The notes below the pieces were generated by a model. The model saw only the letters and a program-made list of their open reading frames with translations. It made no database searches and was not told the DNA's origin. Of a DNA stretch of 17,308 nucleotides, positions 1 through 5,686 are shown piece after piece. The stretch lies in contig JAGGTW010000104.1 of NCBI GenBank assembly GCA_021163585.1, forward strand, positions 1-17,308, given 5' to 3'. A program made the position numbers and the translations under genes. Source of the stretch: Desulfurococcales archaeon. Lineage in GTDB: Archaea; Thermoproteota; Thermoprotei_A; Sulfolobales; NBVN01. How positions within the stretch are numbered: position 1 is the first letter of the stretch; every line of letters starts with the position of its first letter.

Positions 1-92
1 CCGTAGAGGAGGGTTCCGTCGATTATAAAGAGCTTATTAGAGAATTAAATAAGGAGTTAAGCCAGAATAACTTGATCCCTGGTGTTGAATAG
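1..92 (+). CDS. C-terminal end of an unidentified protein (partial)
   Basis: An open frame enters from the left edge and stops at the TAG at 90-92, leaving 29 residues that end in LIPGVE. The stretch is charged and helix-like, with a KELIRELNKEL segment, but it is too short to assign a family. The G of its stop codon is also the first base of the GTG start of the next gene, so the two are probably co-transcribed and translationally coupled. I do not recognise the protein. Confidence 0.6.
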   Translation, partial: VEEGSVDYKELIRELNKELSQNNLIPGVE

Positions 93-877
93 TGGCTCAG
101 AACACAATATCACTGGGTGTAATACACACAGACCTAGGCACCAGTACGAAGGAATACTTAGTAACACTCTCATCAACATTAAACAGCCTCAGCGAAACTA
201 AAGTAGATGCTGTTTTAGTGTCTACTCCCGTGAATCCTATACGGGACGTTTTAATAGGTAAGAGAAAGTATGGAAGTTACAGACACTACTTGGGTAGCTT
301 GCTGACAAGGCTCGGGAACCTAGCCCTTAAGACCAGGAAGCACATAATACTGTCTCCCATACTGCGGAGAGCTGGTAATAAGCTGTACATGATGAGTGCT
401 ATACTGCCACCGATCGGGGGACCCATTATTAAGGGAAGGAAGTTAAAGCCTGTTAATGATGTCATTAGTGGCGGGACAGACCTAGACTTAATAACTATTA
501 ATGACGTGAACTTGTGTATTCTAATACTAGACGACATAGAGGTGCCTGAGATATGCAGGCTCTGCTTCTATAAAGGATGCGATGCATTCATATCGATACA
601 ACCACCAATTCTCACTGAGAGATCTCCTGATCTAACCATAGCTATATCTGCTGTCCGAGCTAAGGAGAATTCGACACCTGTAATCAGTATTGGTGGTTAT
701 GTCGCTGAGGCTATACACCAGCCAACTTTCATCGTCAGAAAAGACGGCGGTATCGCAGATGAGATTTCATCCTTCGAACCTAACGTATTTGAAATTGAGA
801 TACCCAAACTAGATAGAGTAGAGAAGAAAACCATGACTAAGCTCTATTCAAAAATTCTTAAAGAAGTGGTGAGGTAG
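92..877 (+). CDS. Nitrilase-superfamily (carbon-nitrogen hydrolase) fold protein, probably catalytically inactive
   Basis: This 261-residue protein resembles the carbon-nitrogen hydrolase superfamily. Residues 140-170 follow the family core: a hydrophobic strand, then DDIEVPE, then a Leu-rich helix, GCDAF and a strand. Residues 187-203 (AVRAKENSTPVISIGGY) match the family's conserved 'ARA.EN..pvv..n..G' segment. Active members use a Glu-Lys-Cys triad. Here the position of the catalytic Cys (normally CYD) appears to be Leu146-Asp147-Asp148. The N-terminal strand that normally ends in the catalytic Glu reads VLVSTPVNP, with no Glu. A Lys near 117-119 could match the third residue. I infer a pseudoenzyme or a protein with altered chemistry. 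It starts at GTG 92, overlapping the upstream stop by one base. Fold assignment is fairly secure; function is unknown. Confidence 0.65.
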   Translation: MAQNTISLGVIHTDLGTSTKEYLVTLSSTLNSLSETKVDAVLVSTPVNPIRDVLIGKRKYGSYRHYLGSLLTRLGNLALKTRKHIILSPILRRAGNKLYMMSAILPPIGGPIIKGRKLKPVNDVISGGTDLDLITINDVNLCILILDDIEVPEICRLCFYKGCDAFISIQPPILTERSPDLTIAISAVRAKENSTPVISIGGYVAEAIHQPTFIVRKDGGIADEISSFEPNVFEIEIPKLDRVEKKTMTKLYSKILKEVVR

Positions 878-943
878 CCAGTAAGCAAAATAGAGCCATG
901 AGCGTATGAGAAGCTAAACTAGTTGGCAGTTCATCAATACATA

Positions 944-976
944 TTCTACTTAAATTGGGTGTGAGTTTAAGTAGAA
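944..976. repeat. Perfect 11-bp inverted repeat between convergent genes
   Basis: Positions 944-954 (TTCTACTTAAA) are perfectly complementary to 966-976 (TTTAAGTAGAA), with an 11-nt spacer. One mismatch further out, two more A-T pairs (942/978 and 941/979) could extend the stem. It lies in the 112-bp gap between the stops of the nitrilase-like gene (+) and porB (-), starting 14 bp beyond the porB stop. It could form an RNA hairpin at the 3' end of either transcript, or be a dimeric protein site. No U-tract typical of an intrinsic terminator follows it. Nothing else is evident in this gap. Confidence 0.7.
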
Positions 977-989
977 AATAAAACTGAAT

Positions 990-1946
990 TTACTTAAAAC
1001 CAGTTCTTTTAAGCAGGTCGGCCCATACAGCGTCTACATATTCTTGCAGCTTCTCGATTACGTGCTTATTCTCCGGGCGTAGCAGGTGCCTGAATCTTCC
1101 CTGAACTTTTATAAATTCTTCTACGGGCTTCTTTAGTTGCGGGTTCTTAGCTATTGCTAAACTCCTATCCGTTAATCTCCACTCTCCATTCTCACACTCC
1201 CATAGAGGAAAGTAGCACGTATCAACAGCAACCTTAGCTATCTCCATAGTTAAGCTTGGATCATGCCGCCAACCTCTCGGACATGGGGAAAGGACATGCA
1301 GAAACTTAGGTCCTTCAATACTTAATGCCTTCTTTGCTTTTCTCATCAGGTCCATCCAGTGAGCTGGTGTGGCTGTTGCTACATACGGTGCCTTATGAGC
1401 TACAACTATGTCAGCTATGGGTTTCTTATGCTGAGGTTTTCCTGGAATGACGTTACCAGCTGGGCTCGTGGTTGTTGCCGCACCCATCGGTGTTCCGCCA
1501 CTCCTCTGGATACCTGTGTTCATGTATGCCTCGTTATCGTAGAGTACATAGAGGAAGTCATGTCCTCTCTCTATAGCTCCACTTAGTGCTTGAAGTCCTA
1601 TGTCATAGGTCCCGCCATCACCCGCGAACGCTATTATGTTAACTTTATTGTTTTTGATCACTCCCCTCCTCCTTAGTGCTTTAATAGCAGCATCGATGCC
1701 TGCTGCTGTAGATGCTGCATTTTCGAAGGCGTTGTGCACCCACGGAACTCTCCATGAAGTGTATGGGTATATGGTTGTAGCTACTTCTAAGCATCCTGTT
1801 GCATTAGCTACTATGACAGGTCCCTCAACAACTGACAGTATCAGCTTAACTATTACAGGTGCTGCACAGCCAGCACATAATCTGTGGCCGGGCAGTAGCT
1901 TGGGTTCTTTCTTAGCTATCTCCCTTATGTTGATGACCGAACTCAT
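990..1946 (-). CDS. porB: Pyruvate (2-oxoacid):ferredoxin oxidoreductase, beta subunit
   Basis: This is the thiamine-pyrophosphate-binding subunit of an archaeal 2-oxoacid:ferredoxin oxidoreductase, which converts pyruvate and CoA to acetyl-CoA and CO2 and reduces ferredoxin. The 318-residue length is normal. The TPP motif runs from GDGG (about 109-112) to YDNEAYMNTG (about 136-145). Cys24 and Cys27 (CAGC), Cys52 (GCLE) and Cys222 (SPCPRGW) are the expected ligands of the proximal 4Fe-4S cluster. It is the last gene of porC-porD-porA-porB; its ATG overlaps the porA TGA as ATGA, with a GGTGAGAG ribosome binding site just upstream. Pyruvate is the likely substrate, but another 2-oxoacid such as a branched-chain one cannot be excluded by eye. 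Confidence 0.93.
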   Translation of the reverse strand: MSSVINIREIAKKEPKLLPGHRLCAGCAAPVIVKLILSVVEGPVIVANATGCLEVATTIYPYTSWRVPWVHNAFENAASTAAGIDAAIKALRRRGVIKNNKVNIIAFAGDGGTYDIGLQALSGAIERGHDFLYVLYDNEAYMNTGIQRSGGTPMGAATTTSPAGNVIPGKPQHKKPIADIVVAHKAPYVATATPAHWMDLMRKAKKALSIEGPKFLHVLSPCPRGWRHDPSLTMEIAKVAVDTCYFPLWECENGEWRLTDRSLAIAKNPQLKKPVEEFIKVQGRFRHLLRPENKHVIEKLQEYVDAVWADLLKRTGFK

Positions 1947-3184
1947 TCTCTCACCCCTACATAATTAATTAGTTGTTTAACACGTCCTGTTTCGGCAATA
2001 TCGAGTAATTCTAGGAATATCTTCCTGGCAACTGCTGGCGGCAAGTCCCTCCCACCTAGTCCGTAAATGTAGTTAAGTATGATGGGCTTTTCTGGCGAAT
2101 CATAGAAAGCTGACCTCACCTCCATAAACAGAGGTCCTCCACGAGCGCCGTACGAGATCGCCCTATCCATGACACACACTACTTTCACGTTACTTAATTT
2201 TTCAACCACGTCCTCAACTGGGAACGGTCTGAAGGCCCTTATTCTCAGCACACCTACTTTATAGCCTTCTCTCCTCAGCTCTCTCGCTACATACCTGACG
2301 GTGCCAGCAGCTGAACCTAGTAGAACTACTGCGGCTTCAGCGTCATCGAGCCCGTAAGCTACTGTGAGTCCGTTTCCGTACTTTCTGCCACTTAATCTGG
2401 CGTACTCCTCATTCACCTCCTTAATAACTTCCTTAGCTTTCTCCATGGCCTCGACCTGAGGCATTTTATGCTCAAAGTAGTAGTCTGGTAAGGCAAGCGG
2501 CCCTAAGGTTATCGGTGTCTCACCGTCAAGTACCAGCGGTACCTCCTTGTCACCGAGATAGGGTACCTTAATTTTAATAGGGTCTCTAGTACCCACGAAC
2601 TTCTTAACTACCTCATCAGGAAGTATGCGCACGTCCTGTAATGTGTGACTCAAGAAGAACCCGTCTAGATTAACCATGACTGGCAGTAACACATCAGGGT
2701 GCTCTGCTATCCTGAATGCCTGTATGACGGTATCGTACGCCTCCTGAGAATCCTCTACATATAATTGAACCCACCCTGAGTCTCTCGCACCCATTGCATC
2801 GCTGTGGTCGCAGTGGATATTTATCGGTGCTGAGAGAGCTCTGTTAACGACTGCCATCACTATCGGGAGCCTCAACCCTGCCGCAATATAGAGTATCTCC
2901 CACATTAACGCTAAACCCTGTGATGCTGTAGCTGTAAATGCCCTCGCCCCCACAGCCGCCGCACCTACACACGCACTCAGTGCTGAGTGCTCACTCTCTA
3001 CAGGAACGAACTCTGTATTTACTTCTCCATTAGCTACAAACTCCGAAAACTCCTCAACAATTATTGTCTGCGGCGTAATAGGGTACGCAGCTACAACATC
3101 GACATTGCACTGCTTCACAGCCCAAGCAACAGCTTCATTACCGTTTAAACCCATTACAATTTCTTGAGTTCTTTCAGCCGCCAT
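1943..3184 (-). CDS. porA: Pyruvate (2-oxoacid):ferredoxin oxidoreductase, alpha subunit
   Basis: The alpha subunit pairs with PorB to form the TPP active site. The N-terminal pyrimidine-binding domain shows AAYPITPQT, then a long segment containing SAPINIHCDHSD and ARDSGW, which is typical of POR alpha chains. The C-terminal transketolase-like region contains RIRAFRPFP and DRAISYGARGG. The frame extends to a GTG at 3193 that overlaps the porD stop (GTGA). I prefer the ATG at 3184, giving about 413 residues, because a GAGAGGTGA site lies at ideal distance from it. It sits in the middle of the por operon, and the tight overlaps suggest translational coupling and stoichiometric synthesis. The assignment to the family is firm; the exact substrate is inferred. 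Confidence 0.93.
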   Translation of the reverse strand: MAAERTQEIVMGLNGNEAVAWAVKQCNVDVVAAYPITPQTIIVEEFSEFVANGEVNTEFVPVESEHSALSACVGAAAVGARAFTATASQGLALMWEILYIAAGLRLPIVMAVVNRALSAPINIHCDHSDAMGARDSGWVQLYVEDSQEAYDTVIQAFRIAEHPDVLLPVMVNLDGFFLSHTLQDVRILPDEVVKKFVGTRDPIKIKVPYLGDKEVPLVLDGETPITLGPLALPDYYFEHKMPQVEAMEKAKEVIKEVNEEYARLSGRKYGNGLTVAYGLDDAEAAVVLLGSAAGTVRYVARELRREGYKVGVLRIRAFRPFPVEDVVEKLSNVKVVCVMDRAISYGARGGPLFMEVRSAFYDSPEKPIILNYIYGLGGRDLPPAVARKIFLELLDIAETGRVKQLINYVGVRE

Positions 3185-3189
3185 AGCAT

Positions 3190-3462
3190 TCACCTCTCAG
3201 GAACCATTGAAATAGCTTTAACAGGACACTCCCGGGCACATATTCCACAACCCTTACAGAAGTCGTAGTTCACTGAAACCTTCTCCCCATCCCACACTAC
3301 TGACATCTCAGGGCAGTAGATCCAGCACAACAGGCACTTAACGCATTTCTCCTGATTTATTACTGGCCTGAATGTTCTCCAGTCACCTGTCTTGAATTCC
3401 GTTGAGAACTTCAGAGGTACTGTACCTAATGGGAGTGCACGCCAGCCCCTGAGTTCACTCAC
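3190..3462 (-). CDS. porD: Pyruvate (2-oxoacid):ferredoxin oxidoreductase, delta (ferredoxin-like) subunit
   Basis: This 90-residue subunit carries two classical 4Fe-4S motifs: C40-x2-C43-x2-C46-x3-C50-P and C69-x2-C72-x2-C75-x3-C79-P. In this enzyme family it moves electrons from the TPP site to external ferredoxin. The N-terminal 30 residues (GWRALPLGTV, then GDWRTFRPV) are typical of PorD subunits. It starts with GTG at 3462, overlapping the porC TGA as GTGA, and the porA reading frame overlaps its end. A separate delta gene is the hallmark of the four-subunit archaeal form, as opposed to the fused bacterial enzyme. Confidence 0.93.
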   Translation of the reverse strand: MSELRGWRALPLGTVPLKFSTEFKTGDWRTFRPVINQEKCVKCLLCWIYCPEMSVVWDGEKVSVNYDFCKGCGICARECPVKAISMVPER

Positions 3463-4049
3463 TTCTTAGTCACCTCCTTCGTTTCTTCGTACGCTTCCTT
3501 AATAACCTCAATATTTTTCTCGGCTATGGGGCCCCTGAAGCGCTCTTTAACAACCTCAAATATAGTTTCAAGCTTTACCAGCGGGACTGCCTTCACTAGC
3601 GCGCCCAGCATTGCAGTGTTAGTTATTCCTCTTCCTAAAGTCTTGATAGCTATTTCAGTAGCAGAGACTACGTATGTTTTATAGTCCCTTAAGTCCGCGC
3701 CCACCAGCTGAGATAGCTCCTTTACATCGCTGCTCTTATAGTTGAGTACCAGCAAGCCGCCCTTTTTTAGACCTCCGAGAACGTCTATGGCACCAAGTAA
3801 TGTCGGATCTAGTACTATAACTGTGTCCGGTTCGTATATCCCTGAATGAACTTCTATGGCTTCATCACTAATTCTAGTAAAAGCCATTATTGGCGCACCC
3901 ATACGCTCAGGCCCGAACGTAGGGAAGGACTGCGCGTGCTTGCCCTCCCTAATAGCTGCCTCAGCTAAAATGTTGCTCGCTGTCCAAACACCCTGACCTC
4001 CTCTGCCATGCCATCTTATTTCTATGTTCGACAATGTGGGTTTCACCAT
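3459..4049 (-). CDS. porC: Pyruvate (2-oxoacid):ferredoxin oxidoreductase, gamma subunit
   Basis: The 196-residue gamma subunit is recognised by HGRGGQGVWTASNILAEA at residues 14-31, the glycine-rich signature of this domain. It is followed by SFPTFGPERMGAP and, near the C-terminus, a GRGITNTAMLGALVKAVP segment. In the family this domain helps to bind CoA. It is the first gene of the four-gene operon. The ATG at 4049 has no convincing ribosome binding site, so the mRNA may be leaderless or have a very short leader. The 112-bp gap to the divergent gene at 4162 must hold both promoters. Confidence 0.92.
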   Translation of the reverse strand: MVKPTLSNIEIRWHGRGGQGVWTASNILAEAAIREGKHAQSFPTFGPERMGAPIMAFTRISDEAIEVHSGIYEPDTVIVLDPTLLGAIDVLGGLKKGGLLVLNYKSSDVKELSQLVGADLRDYKTYVVSATEIAIKTLGRGITNTAMLGALVKAVPLVKLETIFEVVKERFRGPIAEKNIEVIKEAYEETKEVTKK

Positions 4050-4121
4050 TAGTGAATACCACGCTAAAAATTAATGTTTTCCCTTGTGCGGGGCGCATTA
4101 CCACCCCCTCCAAATATAAAT

Positions 4122-4130
4122 TTTATAAAA
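4122..4130 (+). promoter_or_regulatory. TATA box for the small gene at 4162
   Basis: TTTATAAAA at 4122-4130 is the best archaeal box A in the divergent gap 4050-4161. Its centre lies about 36 bp before the ATG at 4162, which allows a short leader containing the GGTGAG ribosome binding site at about 4150-4155. A weaker A/T-rich stretch at 4062-4076 may serve porC on the other strand. Assignment rests on sequence and spacing only. Confidence 0.5.
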
Positions 4131-4161
4131 ATGTAGCACTGATATTAGCGGTGAGGCATGC

Positions 4162-4521
4162 ATGAGTACCAGCGATACGCAAAGAGCAATTAAGGTTAGG
4201 GTAAAGTCCTTTGCTGACTTGGCTAGGATGGCTGCATCCAGCATAGCGCTTGGACAGGCAACATACATTATAAGGTACGTTGAGGGCAGTAATACGATAT
4301 ACGGTATCATGGCAGTGTTCAGGGACTACTATAAACTCTACGGCATCCCCCTGTTTTACTACTATGTAGATTCAGAAGGAAAAATACCTGAGGATAAGAA
4401 CTACGTACTCATAAAAACAGACGCTTCTGGTGAGTTAATCGAGTTCTCAAGGGGGTCTAAGGCCGGGTACATAGTAATACCCATAATAAACCTGTATGAG
4501 CCGCCTGACTTCATTAAGTAA
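4162..4521 (+). CDS. Small conserved-looking protein of unknown function
   Basis: I do not recognise this 119-residue protein. It has an N-terminal charged helix-like segment (RAIKVRVKSFADLARMAASS) followed by alternating hydrophobic strands rich in Tyr (YIIRYVEG, then DYYKLYGIPLFYYYVD, then YVLIKTD, then YIVIPIINLYEPP). That suggests a small alpha/beta globular protein rather than a membrane protein. The ATG at 4162 has a GGTGAG site about 7 nt upstream, and a TATA box precedes it. It is divergent from porCDAB and is followed by the RNA island. Real coding is supported by start context, length and protein-like composition. Confidence 0.7.
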   Translation: MSTSDTQRAIKVRVKSFADLARMAASSIALGQATYIIRYVEGSNTIYGIMAVFRDYYKLYGIPLFYYYVDSEGKIPEDKNYVLIKTDASGELIEFSRGSKAGYIVIPIINLYEPPDFIK

Positions 4522-4543
4522 CTTAAAGCAGATGTCGCTACAA

Positions 4544-4552
4544 CATATAATA
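4544..4552 (+). promoter_or_regulatory. TATA box of the plus-strand C/D box sRNA
   Basis: CATATAATA at 4544-4552 is centred about 26 bp upstream of 4574, which places transcription initiation a few bases before the C box at 4577. This spacing is what an independently transcribed archaeal sRNA gene would show, and it separates the RNA from the upstream protein gene. Confidence 0.6.
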
Positions 4553-4573
4553 GGCCTGTAGAATGAAGATATT

Positions 4574-4639
4574 AGTGTGATGAGGCCGACGTAGCCTGAA
4601 GCTCCAGTAACTCGTGATGACGGGTTGATTGCCTGAACA
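4574..4639 (+). ncRNA. C/D box sRNA (2'-O-methylation guide), plus strand
   Basis: All four boxes are present: C GTGATGA at 4577-4583, D' CTGA at 4596-4599, C' TGATGA at 4615-4620 and D CTGA at 4633-4636. Both guide intervals are exactly 12 nt, the ideal archaeal value: GGCCGACGTAGC (4584-4595) and CGGGTTGATTGC (4621-4632). The D'-C' spacer is 15 nt, rather long. By the 'D plus five' rule, the predicted targets are GCUACGUCGGCC, with methylation at its fifth base C, and GCAAUCAACCCG, with methylation at its fifth base U. Such RNAs assemble with L7Ae, Nop5 and fibrillarin. I could not name the rRNA or tRNA targets by eye. The ends given are approximate. Confidence 0.85.
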
Positions 4640-4691
4640 TAAAATTAATTTTAATTATAGTGTCAATTGTGTAACTGAAGCATTGCTTAAG

Positions 4692-4702
4692 GCTTAAAAA
4701 CC
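4692..4702 (+). promoter_or_regulatory. Promoter box of tRNA-Lys
   Basis: GCTTAAAAACC at 4692-4702 is an archaeal box A centred about 30 bp before the tRNA 5' end at 4727. The same eleven bases recur at 9372-9382 in front of the gene at 9414, which supports their use as a strong core promoter in this genome. Confidence 0.6.
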
Positions 4703-4726
4703 CTAATTTTCTAATTCTTCGAGGAA

Positions 4727-4825
<99 letters not shown>

Positions 4826-4901
4826 CACCACTCACTACGAGTACCGGGCTACATTCTTTAAACCAACGCAGCATTACCTGGAGCTGAAGGGAGATTGTTC
4901 T

Positions 4902-4956
4902 GTCAGAAACACGAGCCCTCATCACTTAGTCAGACGGCTACCTTACTTCATCCGTA
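4902..4956 (-). ncRNA. Probable second C/D box sRNA, minus strand
   Basis: On the minus strand the boxes in order are: an imperfect C box GGATGA (4953-4948), D' CTGA (4933-4930), a perfect C' TGATGA (4924-4919) and D CTGA (4906-4903). Guide intervals are 14 nt (AGTAAGGTAGCCGT) and 12 nt (GGGCTCGTGTTT), with a 5-nt D'-C' spacer. A TATA-like TTATTAAGT is centred about 25 bp upstream of the C box. The second guide predicts target AAACACGAGCCC with methylation at its fifth base, A. The weak point is the C box, which has G where U is usual. The target of the first guide is unclear. Confidence 0.55.
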
Positions 4957-4974
4957 ATACTTACTGCCTTAAGT

Positions 4975-4983
4975 ACTTAATAA
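4975..4983 (-). promoter_or_regulatory. Possible TATA box of the minus-strand sRNA
   Basis: The minus strand reads TTATTAAGT over 4983-4975, about 25 bp upstream of the predicted sRNA 5' end near 4955. The rest of 4984-5080 is A/T-rich and holds nothing I can assign. No C/D boxes, tRNA or credible short gene are visible there. Confidence 0.4.
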
Positions 4984-5081
4984 CATGTTCTGCTTATTCA
5001 TGACCTCAACTGGTATTATTGGTGTACTGCAGCGCAATTAAGTAACTTATTCAATAATTCACTTTAGTCTTATTAGGTTCC

Positions 5082-5090
5082 CTATATATG
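5082..5090 (+). promoter_or_regulatory. TATA box of the gins23-mcm operon
   Basis: CTATATATG at 5082-5090 is a strong box A centred at about 5086. Initiation would be expected near 5112, close to the gins23 start codons, so the mRNA leader would be very short. Confidence 0.6.
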
Positions 5091-5122
5091 TGGCGAAGTC
5101 ATATTGAGGTTTGGTGTGGGGA

Positions 5123-5686
5123 ATGATCAGAGGAAGTATTATGCTTGCTAACATCTACCACCTGCTCTCACCGGTGAGAGTAGCTGTTCTGCGTGACTTA
5201 GGTAGAGTGAGGACTGAGGGTGGTTGGGAGGTTTTTAGTCGTGGCGAGGAGGCTTTCCTGCCATTATGGCTTGCTAAGGAGCTTGAAAGAAAAGGGTTTG
5301 TTGAAATAAGGGAGACCCCCTTAACCGAGGTAGATATGGCGAAGTACTTGATAGTAGAGAGGAGTCATCCCAGAGGCAAGTTCCAGAGCCTGAAGGAGAG
5401 GTTTTATCTGGAGGCTAGGGAACTTTATAGAAAACTGAAGGCTAAGATTGAAGAGAGGAGAATGAGTGCCAAGGAACTGCTGGCATCAATAAAGGTTGAG
5501 GCAGACCTTCAAGACATCGTCAATATCAGAGTGAGCAAAATAATCCAGGTGGCCTTACTTGGTGGCAAACTAGAGGACTTTGAGGAGCAGCTACTGCTGG
5601 AGGAGAAAGTATTGTTTAATTGTGCTAAGAACTTGGTTGATTCCTGGGTCAGGGAGGTTCTAGGTGATGTACGGCACGAACAGTGA
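5123..5686 (+). CDS. GINS complex subunit Gins23
   Basis: GINS joins MCM and a Cdc45/RecJ-like protein in the archaeal replicative helicase (CMG-like) complex. The N-terminal part (about 30-60) matches the small GINS B domain, with GEEAFLPLWLAKELERKGFVEI (given in pieces: GEEAFLPLWLAKEL, then RKGFVEI). A long alpha-helical A domain follows. B-then-A order is that of the Psf2/Psf3 branch, called Gins23 in archaea. Known Sulfolobus genomes also place gins23 next to mcm. The frame is open back to a TTG at 5111; I prefer the ATG at 5123, which follows GGTGTGGGG, though an ATG at 5141 is also possible. Its end overlaps the start of mcm by about 20 bp, implying one operon. Confidence 0.8.
   Translation: MIRGSIMLANIYHLLSPVRVAVLRDLGRVRTEGGWEVFSRGEEAFLPLWLAKELERKGFVEIRETPLTEVDMAKYLIVERSHPRGKFQSLKERFYLEARELYRKLKAKIEERRMSAKELLASIKVEADLQDIVNIRVSKIIQVALLGGKLEDFEEQLLLEEKVLFNCAKNLVDSWVREVLGDVRHEQ

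Noticed and set aside
389..405. C-box-like ATGATGA within the nitrilase-like gene
   Set aside because: No CTGA follows at guide distance and there is no second box pair; it lies inside an open coding frame.
4934..4947. The 14-nt first guide of the minus-strand sRNA contains AAGGTAGCCGT, the same as the sense strand near the 3' end of archaeal 16S rRNA
   Set aside because: A guide must be antisense to its target; a sense match cannot pair with 16S. An 11-base match is expected by chance somewhere in a window of this size, so I do not read it as a target.
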